NCBI RefSeq assembly: GCF_932294415.1
Contig: NC_065536.1
Location: forward strand, 5,962,974 to 6,026,973
Reading direction: 5' to 3'
Length of the DNA stretch: 64,000 nt
Source: Quercus robur
Lineage: Eukaryota; Streptophyta; Magnoliopsida; Fagales; Fagaceae
Each line of letters opens with the position of its first letter. The stretch's first letter is position 1. The notes beneath the pieces are model-generated. The model was not told the origin of the DNA and did no database searches. It worked only from the letters and a program-made list of their open reading frames with translations. Below, piece by piece: positions 34,161-43,911 of the stretch. The translations under genes were made by a program, and so were the position numbers.

Positions 34161-35830
34161 AGATAAAAAATATATATCCATTTTTTTAAAATCTAAAAAA
34201 TAATTGAATTTTGTATAATTAAAAAATAAGAGAGTTGCATAATCCTTTACCTCTTGAAAAACCTCAGCAAGAAGTCTTGTTTAATATTCATCAAAATCCT
34301 TCCTTCTCTTTAGCACTATGTGTCTGCTGGTCTCCCAATACTGCTGGGTTTAGTATTCCAATTGTGATCAAATTCTTCTTCTTTTTTATTTATTTATTTT
34401 TCTTAGGATTGTCTATTTAGTTTTATTCATTTATTTATGTGTCTTAGATAATTTAGTTTTTGGAAGTGGTATTTGAAATTTCAGTTTAAATAAGAATTGC
34501 AATGTGACTATAACTCATTCATCACAAACCGTGGTCTACATAAATGATATATCTAGAATACTAAATATATATATCATATAATACTATTTACATTTTCTCG
34601 TTGATGATAACATTGATTTTATAATACTATTTGCGTTTTCTCTTTGATGATAACATCAATTTTAAGAAGGTGCATGATCTACTCTTGGAATTTTCTGTGG
34701 CCAAAAAGTTAAGCCAAGATATATAGGGTGATGACGACAGTTTTTGTGTTTAGCTATGACTTTAGGGGTAAGGAATTTAGTGATAAGTTGTTTAGCCATA
34801 TGGAGTTCATTGATAAGTTGAAATTTTTTAAGCAAGGTAGAAATTATTACTTTGTTTGTTTTGTTATTAAGATGAACAACTTTGGTTACTGTTATTTTAG
34901 CATTTCTCTACACATGAATGGAAATATTTTTATGAAAGAAAATTAGCACATTAACACATTTGTCAAAAAAAGAATGCAACTCCGAAACATGTACAATAAA
35001 CTAAGTCAACCTATCCGAAATAAAATTTTAAACTGAATTAGCGTATATACAATAGCTTAAAAGTAAAATTTTCCAAACTCAAATCATTCTAAAATGAAAA
35101 CAATCTAAAACTCTAAATATGAAATTAGTCTTTCATTTAAATATTTTATATGTTCTCTAATCGTCTAACACTTCTATTTGGTCCTCCACTTTCTCTTTTT
35201 TTATTTCTTTGCAAAACAGAAAAAATACAAAAGTTATTTTCTTCTTAAGGAAAATAAAAATAGTGTGAAGTTTTAAAAAAGAACCAAATAATATTTATTT
35301 GTGCAATTGTACTTACTTCTTCACAATCTTTCTTTTATTTACTTCGGCACTGATTTTTTTCTTCAATTACTTCATTTCCATTGTTAGCCCCTCTTTTTGT
35401 TGTTTCCTATAATCAATTTGATGCAATATGTCATTATGTACTAATATATTTTTTCTTCAATATATTTTTTGTTCTTATCTTCTAAAAAGAAATCATGCAA
35501 TTTAAGAAGATAAGAACAAAAAATATATATATATCTATAAAAATTTATGAAAGTGTGAAGCTTAAGAATATATTTTTTTTCTTAATGGATGAGAAGAGGT
35601 TGAGTTGATATTAAATTATCAAATTTTTGTGTCTATCAAACTTTATCTAAAGAAGTGATTTCAAATTAAAATTTTTATCAACTTAGAAATTATAGGAAAA
35701 AAAGATAAGAACAAAAAAAAATTATATTTATTTTTCAAAAATCTATTAAAATTTCTACAATTTGATGAAGACACATGGTGCAGCCACGGCGTCTAAGCCC
35801 AACTTTTATTATATATAATATGATATATAG
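32428..35830 (-). mobile_element. Helitron-like element or nested pair
   Basis: It begins CTAGTTATAGGCTCGTGCG with the dyad 'cgtgcgttgcacg', the hairpin expected just inside a Helitron 3' end (minus strand). It ends near 35783-35830 with 'ccacggcgtctaagcccaac' and 'ttttattatatataatatg'. On the minus strand this gives a TATAATAAAAGTTGGGC-type 5' end, shared with ends at 46381 and 48690. Internal copies of 'gataaatattatctaaatt' are duplicated (33650 and 33750). It has no convincing coding sequence, only AT-rich ORFs. Confidence 0.45.
34106..34151. repeat. (CT)n microsatellite
   Basis: About 23 uninterrupted CT units lie within a Helitron-like element. Confidence 0.9.
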
Positions 35831-36147
35831 ATAATAAACTCATGTGCATATCTAAAAATAAAAATAAAAAATTAGAAAGAGAGAGAGAGTAAACTCATCT
35901 ATGACTATATAAATAATTAAAGTCAATGCTGAGAGAAAGACTAATTAAATTCTAAATTAGATTTTAATTGTTATCTAATTTTATGTCATGTGTCTTTTTT
36001 AAGTTTTTAAAATTTTTGTTCTAGGTGAGTTAATATTGTGCAAAAGACAAAGAATATAATTTAAATAAACCATCAAAAACTTAATAAAGAAAGGGGGGAA
36101 AAAAGAGAGTAAAATCATGTGTATATAAAACATTCTAAAATTAAAAA

Positions 36148-36182
<35 letters not shown>

Positions 36183-36470
36183 AAACTCATCTATGACTTA
36201 AAAAATGTCTAACTCTTAAACTAGGTATAATTTGAATCCATATGTGTGTGTGTATTAAAAGCCAAAGTTTAGAGAAATTCCAATTAGATTCTCAATTCAA
36301 TTATTATAAAATTTAAATCCAATTAAATTCTAAATTTTAAATATATATATACACACACACACACTATTAATAACCAAATTCCCGGTTTGGTTTTTAACAT
36401 TTTGCATACTAAAATACAGGCACACAAATTTTTAAACTCTCTAAAATACCCTTATCTTTTAGTTCAATAA
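35831..36470. other. AT-rich spacer with (GA)n and (AC)n tracts
   Basis: The spacer holds a (GA)n run at 36149-36180 and short (TG)n/(AC)n tracts at 36243-36252 and 36351-36363. No gene is visible. It leads into the target duplication of the MULE. Confidence 0.5.
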
Positions 36471-37016
36471 TTTTAAATTGGGATAATTACACATTACCCA
36501 CCTGTGGTTTACCTCTAATTCTAAGTGCCTACTCGTGGTTTGAATTTTGACACTTTGCCTACCTGTGATTATCTCCGTCTATGTGCCGTGTGCCCACCTC
36601 TGTTAAAATTAAGGGTAAATAGGTATTTTTACACCCGTTTTATGTCTCTCTCCTCCCAAAACAAGAAAAACAAAAAAAAAAAGAGAAAAACAAGATTAAA
36701 ATATAGTATTGGTTTCTCATTATTCACAAACATGAAGAACATACACAAACATGGAGAACATAAACCCAGAAAACTAATACAAATCAAATGGAGCAAAACC
36801 ATGAGAGAAAGAGAGTTCTTCATCTTCTTCCTCATACTTATTTTTTGTGCTTGTACTAAGAAATTTATTAAAATCAAAACATAACACAATTTACAACATG
36901 AAGAACATAGACCCAGAAAAATCAAACTCAAATCAACCTCCACAAATATATATTTGCCTTGTTGTCTCTCTTTCACCACAATGGTTACTAATTTGTTCAA
37001 AGAAAAAAAAAATCAA

Positions 37017-37165
37017 ATGGCCGACCACAACAAACCCAGCCATGGCCGACCATTCCAAAGCCAAACCCAGCCATCCATGGCCGACCACACCACAACAAAC
37101 CCAGCCATGGCCGACCACTCCAAAGCCAAACCCAGCCATGGCCGACCACTCCAAACCCTCCCAGA
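37017..37165. repeat. Tandem repeat 'atggccgaccac...ccaaacccagcc'
   Basis: Five copies of a 25-35 bp unit start at 37017, 37042, 37077, 37107 and 37138, each with 'atggccgacca' followed by 'caaacccagcc'-like sequence. In the plus frame they give ADHSKAKPSH-like peptides leading to the NLR start codon. They may be an expanded leader of the captured gene. Confidence 0.65.
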
Positions 37166-37215
37166 TCTGGCTTTTCTCTTGCTCTTCTAGCGTTCTTTTC
37201 ACCCACTACGAAGCC

Positions 37216-37380
37216 ATGGCCGAAGCAATCCTTTATGGCGCTGCACAGAAAATCATCAAAAATTTGGGATCCCAGATTTTCCAAGAGATTGGATTGCTCT
37301 GGGGTGTCCGAGATGAGCTTGAAAAATTGAAGAACACAGTGTCCGAGAAAGAATTGGAGCATCATTTACAGCAGAGAATA
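37216..37380 (+). pseudogene. Captured N-terminus of a CC-NBS-LRR (NLR) gene
   Basis: From the ATG at 37216 the frame reads 'MAEAILYGAAQKIIKNLGSQ', 'IFQEIGLLWGVRDELEKLKN', 'TVS'. This is the start of the Rx-type coiled-coil domain of plant RGA-like resistance proteins. Similarity stops after about 42 residues, where the sequence turns into 'EKELEHHLQQ' and an (AT)n tract. There is no NB-ARC or LRR. The context 'gccATGGcc' is a good plant start site and the upstream frame is also open. It is a fragment, not a functional receptor. Confidence 0.75.
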
Positions 37381-38020
37381 TATATATATATATATATATA
37401 TGTTTAGAGATGATCGGTCACAAAAAGAATAGTGGACACAAGTCACAAGAAGAAGAGATTGAATTGGATAACTTCATATTCATGATTAAAAGAATAAGAA
37501 AGTGCGCAATCGCATGCTCAACCCCGTGCTTATAAACTCTCGCATTATTTGACGCTAACAGCAAAAAAAGGTTCCTTCCAAAGCGTATCAACTTTTAGCA
37601 ACTGCCATCTGCATAATGCTAAATTCGTATCTCAAAAATGGGTTTTTCAGCTAATGGGTTTTTCAGCTAATGTCGCCACTTCGATCAATTTATTATTTAA
37701 ATAAATAAATATAAAAGTAGGGGCTGTTAAACTTTTGTTAAGCTTTCAAAGTTGCCCCACTAAAGCAGTAGCGATGATTTTGTTTGTGTATGTTCTTCAT
37801 GTGTTTATGTATGTTCTTCATGTGGGGAGTGTTTTGATCTGTTTGGGGTTTTGTTTTTACATTTTCTGTGTTAGAGTAACGGAAAGTAGAGAGGTGGGCA
37901 CACGGCACATAGACGGAGATAATCACAGGTGGGCAAAGTGTCAAAATTCAAACCACGGATAGGCACTTAGAATTAGAGGTAAACCACAGGTGGGTAATGT
38001 GCAATTATCCCTTTTAAATT

Positions 38021-38301
38021 AAAAAACACAATCTGGTTAAAAGAGTAATTTATTATTTTTAAAAGAGTTCCTAAGTTTTAGGCATTCAAACTGTTATCAA
38101 AATCTTAAAAAATTAGGAAACTATCTTTATATCACTTTTAAACATTATTTCACTAAACCTAAAATAAATAAATAAAAAAGAGCCTTATTGCACGCTCAAA
38201 GCACGTGCGATAAAACAACTAATAAATAAACATAAATAATTTATGTTTTCTCAAATTATTGATATTGTTATTAGTTGCATTTACTCGTAATTAAACAATG
38301 T
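38021..38301. other. Spacer between the MULE and the next Helitron-like end
   Basis: AT-rich DNA containing 'gcacgctcaaagcacgtgcg' at about 38189. No gene is visible. Confidence 0.4.
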
Positions 38302-38405
38302 CTAGTATTATGCTCGTACAATGCACATCTTAATCAAGAATCATGTGTAAACTAAAGAAAATAAGAAAATATTTTTTAATTTAATTAAAATTAAATAATA
38401 AATAT

Positions 38406-39160
38406 TGTAGGGACACGATTCTCAAACGGCCCAACAAGGACGTTGGGCTCGCACGTGAAGGATCCCTCACAATAAGATTTGTAGAGAGTGGGCTTGAAAG
38501 GCTAGCGTTTGGTCACAGGGCGTTGGGCCAGACCGGACTTTAGGGAAACTCAGATAAGAAAAGGCTTCAGCCTGGATAGCCAAGCCCTACAACTTTGTAA
38601 CTTGAGGGATTGGACTCCTCGAATCATGTCCGAGGAGCACTAATGCCTTTCTCCGGTTACCCGGCGGTGGGTTTTTCGTGGTGGTGTACATATATTATCC
38701 GGGCATTCTCATCCCTGGAGTTTTTTTTTTTTAGGAAGTGAGATGGGCCTCCCCCTCTAATTAGTTTACCTTTCCTTTTATACTAGCCTACGTTCGATGT
38801 CCCTCGTCCACGTGTAGGGTCAACTTTTCCAGGACTGATATTTGTCCCGTCAGTCTAATCCCAGAATTGTTGGGAATGGTTAATAAAGCCTAAAAATCCG
38901 GTTCTGTTAGGTGCAGAGTCTCATCAGTGAAGGGTATTAAGGATAACTTCCCTGAGATATTTTCTGATCTTTAAAGTTTGCCCGTATACCACTTTCATCA
39001 ATGAGACTTTGGGTCTGCCGAGGACCAAGCTGTCCTCGGCTGTATCCCTGGGCCATTTTGAGCTTCTTATCTTTGAGCTTGGGCCATGGCCTTCTTCGGC
39101 TTAGGCCTGTGGACTCCCCATAAGCAAGCGGGCCGGGCCCATAAATTATTGGACCCCACA
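38406..39160 (-). repeat. 3' LTR (element on minus strand)
   Basis: This 755-bp LTR starts TGTAGGG and ends CCCCACA on the plus strand, that is TGTGGGG...CCCTACA in element orientation. It contains words (ccgaggac, tccgaggag, gggcc) shared with the solo LTRs at 60783 and 63086. Confidence 0.9.
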
Positions 39161-39253
39161 ATAGCCCCTCAAAACCCTGCTGTCCAATATCTTGGTTGGA
39201 AAGGTGGGTTTTGATACTACCGAGCCTTTATTGTAGCTCGTTTAATTCAGCCC

Positions 39254-40310
39254 ATGATCGACGTTGGCGACTCTTCACCTCCCCAGGGAACGCGCTGGTC
39301 TACAGGACGTTTCCCTCAATTTACGCGCGATGCGTTTATGCCGTTTGGCTATCCGAAGCATGCCTTTAATGTTTTTCTTTTACGAGGCCTCTCAGATCTA
39401 ACGGTTATTGATGGCGTGGGAGAACGAAACGGCGTATTCTTATTTGTAGGTTTCCCTGGGGATCTGAACGTGTTATGTACCCTCTTCTTCGTCCCTTATA
39501 TAAAGAGAGAGAACAAAAGGTGATTCTCTCATATCTGAATCCCCCAGGCTCTTCCCAAAGTTCACTTCTTCCCTCTGGTTACACCCTATCCAATAATACG
39601 TTCACCATAGTAGTCAGCCATGAATAAACCGTTCCCTTCCCAGAAACGCCATGTCCTAATAAAGCTTGAGATGGCTCGGTCAGGGCAAGGATGGCGGAGA
39701 CTCAAGATTTGTCTCCCTTTCCTTTTAGCCAAAATCCGAAGCAGGGACTCGTCACATCTCACTTTCGGTGTGACTGAGTCAAAAACATCCATTATCACCA
39801 CCATCCGCTCTCTCATGAGCATATCTAACATGGCACCAGTGTGTTAGGAGTCAGGACTAGGGCAGAGACTAAATGCCCCTGCTTCTTCCTCTCTTCGTTC
39901 ACTGGCGCCACCCTTTGCCTCTCTTTCTTCCTTCTCACCTTTTCCCTCTTCTTCTCCTCCTTCTTACTCATGTCCTCCATCTTCTTCTTCCTTCGCGCTC
40001 CTTGATGACAAGAGCTTGCTGAAGTGCTTCCATGTGTTCCAATTCTTCTTCCTTCTCCTTCATCTTTTTCTAAAGAAGGTTCTTCTCTTGATATGAACAG
40101 TACTGAGGCAGAGATTGGAGAGACTTTAAAGGCGGGTTTAAAAGACATCTGATTGTTTACTTATCTGTATTGCGGATGCTATTGTTGCTTTGGCAATTCA
40201 TTTTTGTATAGGCTTGTTTAAGCCCTTCTTTGTACGTTGTAGTAATTTTTCATATTAATAAAAGTTATTGTTATTCTACTTCGCATGTTCTGTTTATATG
40301 TTTTAATAAA
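39254..40310 (+). other. Antisense ORF module 1 in the retrotransposon
   Basis: A plus-strand transcription-unit-like module comprises a TATA-like 'cttatataaagag' at 39496, an ORF with ATG at 39620 (75 codons to 39847), then a low-complexity CT-rich stretch. A late in-frame segment reads 'DMNSTEAEIGETLKAGLKDI' before TGA (about 40150), and 'taataaaag' lies at 40257. The ORF contains 'KRHVLIKLEMARSG' and 'LPFLLAKIRSRDSSHLTFGV', clearly similar to module 2. Tat-lineage elements are known to carry such extra antisense ORFs. Here the frame is interrupted, so function is doubtful. Confidence 0.55.
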
Positions 40311-40639
40311 TTTGCGAGCACTGCTCGGCACAATAGTATAGCATTTGAATCAATGACAACTAAGGCCAAAATACTTGCTAATAAAAAGATGCCACCATAA
40401 CTTTAATAAAATTATTCGAAATGGCAATGCCGACCAGTGAGGAACGAGACTCACCTTAAAATTAGCCGAGATAAGGATTGAGTGTTTGATACGGTGTAAG
40501 AAGTAACCATCCGAGGACATGTCGCCCGCAAAATGATCAGTTTCCTTAGGCTAATGAACATTGGGTCGTTTCGCCATCTTCTTAACACATTGGCCTTAAC
40601 CTTTTACAGTATTTTGAGCTGAGAACCTTCCCCATCCGA

Positions 40640-40890
40640 GTAGTTGGTTTCCCCAAAAAGGCTTGAGTCCGAGGATTTCGCAACGCCGGGGTTCTGTCTA
40701 AAACTTGTGTTTTTCTTTTCTTTTGCATACTTGGTTTCCCCATAGGCTTGAGTCCGAGGACCATGCAAGTCCTAGGTTCTGTCCAAAACTTGTGTTTTTC
40801 TTTTCTTTTGTGTACTTGGTTTCCCCATAGGCTTGAGTCCGAGGACCATGCAAGTCCTAGGTTCTGTCCAAAACTTTTTGAGTTCAGATT
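40640..40890. repeat. Short early copies of the minisatellite (about 2.5 units, 86-bp period)
   Basis: The words 'ttggtttcccc', 'ggcttgagtccgaggacc' and 'ggttctgtccaaaacttg' recur at about 40648, 40730 and 40815. The spacing is a few bases longer than in the main array because of an extra 'cttttctttt'. They follow antisense module 1 just as the main array follows module 2. Confidence 0.8.
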
Positions 40891-41199
40891 CTCCCTTTCT
40901 TCAGATATTTCACTAGGCGCCGAGCAGGGGTTGTCCTCGGCAACGGCTACTTCTCGGCGTGGGCCACAGTCCCTGGGCCCTCATGCAGAGCGGGCCTGGG
41001 CCGCGAAGTCACTACGCCCACGAATTAGGAGGTATCTCTACAACCTTTGGCCACGCGGTACTCTCTGACGTCCCAATGTTCGAGGTGCGCCTTTACGAGG
41101 CTTCTTTAATTTTGTGGTTGCAGTTGACGTTGGAAGTTGAGCCAGAGTCATTTTGTCTGTAGCGTTCCTTGGGATGCTGCGAGAATTAAATGCCACCAT

Positions 41200-41840
41200 C
41201 TTACCTTTTAAATAAATAGGAGAGAGGTGTTTTACCTTCGCACAAGTCCTTCAGTTTCTTCCCTTAGTATATCATGTCTGAGGCGAGGGTTGAGGAAAAA
41301 GAACTCTTTCCGCCACGGAGGCGCCATGTCCTCCTGAGACTCAAAGTAGTGAGGTACGGGCACAAGAAGCATAAGTTCAAGAGAATACTCCATTTCGATC
41401 GAGGGGAAAGGGTGTCTCTCCCTCTTTTAGTCAAAATCCGAAGCAGGTTCTGTTCATGCCAGAGTTTTGGTGTGTCAGAAGAAAGATTCTCCGCCGTCAG
41501 CGCCCCTGCCTTGTGGCGGGCAAATATTTAGAGAAAGCCCCTCAACTTCCAACTCCCTGCACCTTTCCTTCAGCGATGTCAGACTCAAGTTGGGTTTCTT
41601 TTGCTGCCTGAGTCATGGGTATGTAAAAGCATTGAGGAAGAACAAGGTCTTGGAGCAGTAGCCAACCTTTCCTCTGACCTACCTCATTGGCTTTCTCTTA
41701 TTCTCTTGTATCTTTCTACTCAATTATGTATTGAGCTCTGACATAAGCTGATTCCAGCTTTTTATTGTACGCTGTACTACTTCTTTGTTTTAGTAAAAAT
41801 AGAAATTTATTTACATGTTTTGAGTACTGATCTTTTGGGC
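41200..41840 (+). other. Antisense ORF module 2 in the retrotransposon
   Basis: The module has a TATA-like 'taaataaatagg' at 41209, an ATG at 41274 giving 85 codons (to 41531), and an A-rich 'tagtaaaaatagaaa' near 41792. The ORF contains 'RRHVLLRLKVVRYG', 'LPLLVKIRSRF' and 'SFGVSEERFS', which align with module 1 (KRHVLIKLEMARSG, LPFLLAKIRSR, TFGVTESK) with many conservative changes and one insertion. The two look like ancient duplicates. No known domain is recognised. Confidence 0.5.
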
Positions 41841-41982
41841 ATCATTACTTTGTGAATGGGTGTGCTCCATGTGTGTGTTTCTTCGAGAATATTTAGAGCA
41901 AGATACCTTGAAACATAATCTAACTAACTCTAATCTACCAATACTACCAGGCATTATACCGATAATTCATAGCAAGTCAAAC

Positions 41983-43608
41983 TTAGGAAACTAACCGGGG
42001 TAACAGTTGAATATTCTGTGATAAGCGCGTGAATACCGTCCAAGGCTGAATCTCTAAATAATCCATCTGAGCGGTTGACTGGGAAGTAGGGAGCTCTGAC
42101 TGTGCTTTTGTGTACTTGGTTTCCCCCATAGGCTTGAGTCCGAGGACCATGCAAGGCCTTGGTTCTGTCCAAAACTTAGGATTTTTCTTTTGTGTACTTG
42201 GTTTCCCCATAGGCTTGAGTCCGAGGAACATGCAAGGCCTTGGTTCTGTCCAAAACTTATGGTTTTTCTTTTGTGTACTTGGTTTCCCCATAGGCTTGAG
42301 TCCGAGGACCATGCAAGGCCTTGGTTCTGTCCAAAACTTATGGTTTTTCTTTTGTGTACTTGGTTTCCCCATAGGCTTGAGTCCGAGGACCATGCAAGGC
42401 CTTGGTTCTGTCCAAAACTTATGGTTTTTCTTTTGTGTACTTGGTTTTCCCATAGGCTTGAGTCCGAGGACCATGCAAGGCCTTGGTTCTGTCCAAAACT
42501 TATGGTTTTTCTTTTGTGTACTTGGTTTCCCCATAGGCTTGAGTCCGAGGACCATGCAAGGCCTTGGTTCTGTCCAAAACTTATTGTTTTTCTTTTGTGT
42601 ACTTGGTTTCCCCATAGGCTTGAGTCCGAGGACCATGCAAGGCCTTGGTTCTGTCCAAAACTTATTAGATACCTTTTTTGTACTTAGTTTCCCCATAGGT
42701 TTGGGTCCGAGGACCATGCAAGGCCTTGGTTCTGTCCAAAACTTGTAAGATATCTTTTTTGTACTTGGTTTCCCCATAGGCTTGAGTCCGAGGACCATGC
42801 AAGGCCTTGGTTCTGTCCAAAACTTATTGTTTTTCTTTTGTGTACTTGGTTTCCCCATAGGCTTGAGTCCGAGGACCATGCAAGGCCTTGGTTCTGTCCA
42901 AAACTTATTAGATACCTTTTTTGTACTTAGTTTCCCCATAGGTTTGGGTCCGAGGACCATGCAAGGCCTTGGTTCTGTCCAAAACTTGTAAGATATCTTT
43001 TTTGTACTTGGTTTCCCCATAGGCTTGGGTCCGAGGACCATGCAAGGCCTTGGTTCTGTCCAAAACTTATGGTTTTTCTTTTGTGTACTTGGTTTCCCCA
43101 TAGGCTTGAGTCCGAGGACCATGCAAGGCCTTGGTTCTGTCCAAAACTTGTAAGATTTCTTTTTTGTACTTGGTTTCCCCATAGGCTTGGGTCCGAGGAC
43201 CATACAAGGCCTTGGTTCTGTCCAAAACTTGTAAGATTTCTTTTTTGTACTTGGTTTCCCCATAGGCTTGGGTCCGAGGACCATACAAGGCCTTGGTTCT
43301 GTCCAAAACTTGTAAGATTTCTTTTTTGTACTTGGTTTCCCTATAGGCTTGGGTCCGAGGACCATACAAGGCCTTGGTTCTGTCCAAAACTTGTAAGATC
43401 TCTTTTTTGTACTTGGTTTCCCCATAGGCTTGGGTCCGAGGACCATACAAGGCCTTGGTTCTGTCCAAAACTTGTAAGATTTCTTTTTTGTACTTGGTTT
43501 CCCCATAGGCTTGGGTCCGAGGACCATACAAGGCCTTGGTTCTGTCCAAAACTTGTAAGATTTCTTTTTTGTACTTGGTTTCCCCATAGGCTTAGGTCCG
43601 AGGACCAT
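41983..43608 (-). CDS. 541-aa repeat ORF in sense orientation of the retrotransposon
   Basis: The minus-strand frame is open through the whole minisatellite from 43608 to 41983. It begins about 300 bp downstream of the PBS, where gag would normally start. It encodes 18-19 repeats of 27 residues with the consensus KPMGKPSTKKKSYKFWTEPRP plus CMVLGP, strongly basic, ending in a unique tail 'AQMDYLEIQPWTVFTRLSQN' and so on. Because the unit is 81 bp and contains no stop in several frames, length alone is not evidence of translation; two plus-strand frames are also long. No similarity to gag is visible. Confidence 0.3.
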   Translation of the reverse strand: MVLGPKPMGKPSTKKKSYKFWTEPRPCMVLGPKPMGKPSTKKKSYKFWTEPRPCMVLGPKPMGKPSTKKRSYKFWTEPRPCMVLGPKPIGKPSTKKKSYKFWTEPRPCMVLGPKPMGKPSTKKKSYKFWTEPRPCMVLGPKPMGKPSTKKKSYKFWTEPRPCMVLGLKPMGKPSTQKKNHKFWTEPRPCMVLGPKPMGKPSTKKISYKFWTEPRPCMVLGPKPMGKLSTKKVSNKFWTEPRPCMVLGLKPMGKPSTQKKNNKFWTEPRPCMVLGLKPMGKPSTKKISYKFWTEPRPCMVLGPKPMGKLSTKKVSNKFWTEPRPCMVLGLKPMGKPSTQKKNNKFWTEPRPCMVLGLKPMGKPSTQKKNHKFWTEPRPCMVLGLKPMGKPSTQKKNHKFWTEPRPCMVLGLKPMGKPSTQKKNHKFWTEPRPCMVLGLKPMGKPSTQKKNHKFWTEPRPCMFLGLKPMGKPSTQKKNPKFWTEPRPCMVLGLKPMGETKYTKAQSELPTSQSTAQMDYLEIQPWTVFTRLSQNIQLLPRLVS

Positions 43609-43645
43609 ACAAGGCCTTGGTTCTGTCCAAAACTTGTAAGATTTC
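42105..43645. repeat. 81-bp minisatellite, 19 copies
   Basis: The anchor 'ataggcttg' recurs every 81 bp exactly from 42131 to 43589, giving 19 units. Each reads 'tacttggtttccccatagg', 'cttgagtccgaggaccatg', 'caaggccttggttctgtcc', 'aaaactt' plus a variable spacer. Three spacer types occur (tatggtttttcttttgtg; tattagataccttttttg; tgtaagat(a/t)tcttttttg). The units 42536-42778 and 42779-43021 repeat the same three-type order, a 243-bp higher-order unit. The last six or seven units share 'gggtccgaggaccatac'. Confidence 0.95.
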
Positions 43646-43892
43646 TTTTTAAGTAATTTTTTCTCTATACTTATTTATTTTTCGAAGGTTAACCCCTAGG
43701 CCAGGGAGGGGAGAGTTGGCTTGAGGCCGGAAGCCCCTAGAGCTGCCCGCGCCGTTAGCAGTGCAAGGCATAGCCCCTAGCAGAAGCTTATGTCAGAGCA
43801 ACAATTGCCCATCGCCGGAGATGGGAAAAACTCGCGAATCTCTGCTTGCTAGAGAGTTGACTCATGCGCCACCCGTGCCAACGCGCAAGCCT

Positions 43893-43910
43893 CCCCACAG
43901 ACGGCGCCAA
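43893..43910 (-). promoter_or_regulatory. Primer-binding site of the LTR retrotransposon
   Basis: One base inside the right LTR, the minus strand reads TTGGCGCCGTCTGTGGGG, a tRNA-3'-end-complementary PBS of the TGGCGCC type common in plant Gypsy elements. This fixes the element's orientation. Confidence 0.75.
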
Positions 43911-43911
43911 T

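Larger units (their letters stand above)
36480..38011. mobile_element. Pack-MULE-like element with long TIRs and 9-bp TSD
   Basis: The element is 1,532 bp. It is flanked by identical 9-bp direct repeats TTTTAAATT (36471-36479 and 38012-38020), the hallmark target duplication of Mutator-like elements. Its terminal inverted repeats are about 130 bp each: GGGATAATTACACATTACCC at the left against GGGTAATGTGCAATTATCCC at the right, continuing through 'ccacctgtggttt', 'attctaagtgcctac' and 'tctatgtgccgtgtgcccacctc'. No transposase is encoded. Instead the interior carries the start of an NLR gene and a short tandem repeat, as in Pack-MULEs. Confidence 0.85.

Noticed and set aside
36525-37365. Several 89-186 aa ORFs on both strands of the MULE
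   Set aside because: Only the segment from 37216 resembles a protein family; the rest is TIR or the atggccgacca repeat read in various frames.
39254-39523. 89-aa ORF upstream of antisense module 1 as a gene
   Set aside because: It overlaps the TATA-like sequence and leader of the module, and has no counterpart in module 2.
42110-43656. Long plus-strand ORFs (212, 165 and 195 aa) across the minisatellite
   Set aside because: They exist only because an 81-bp unit without stops keeps several frames open; they run antisense to the retrotransposon.
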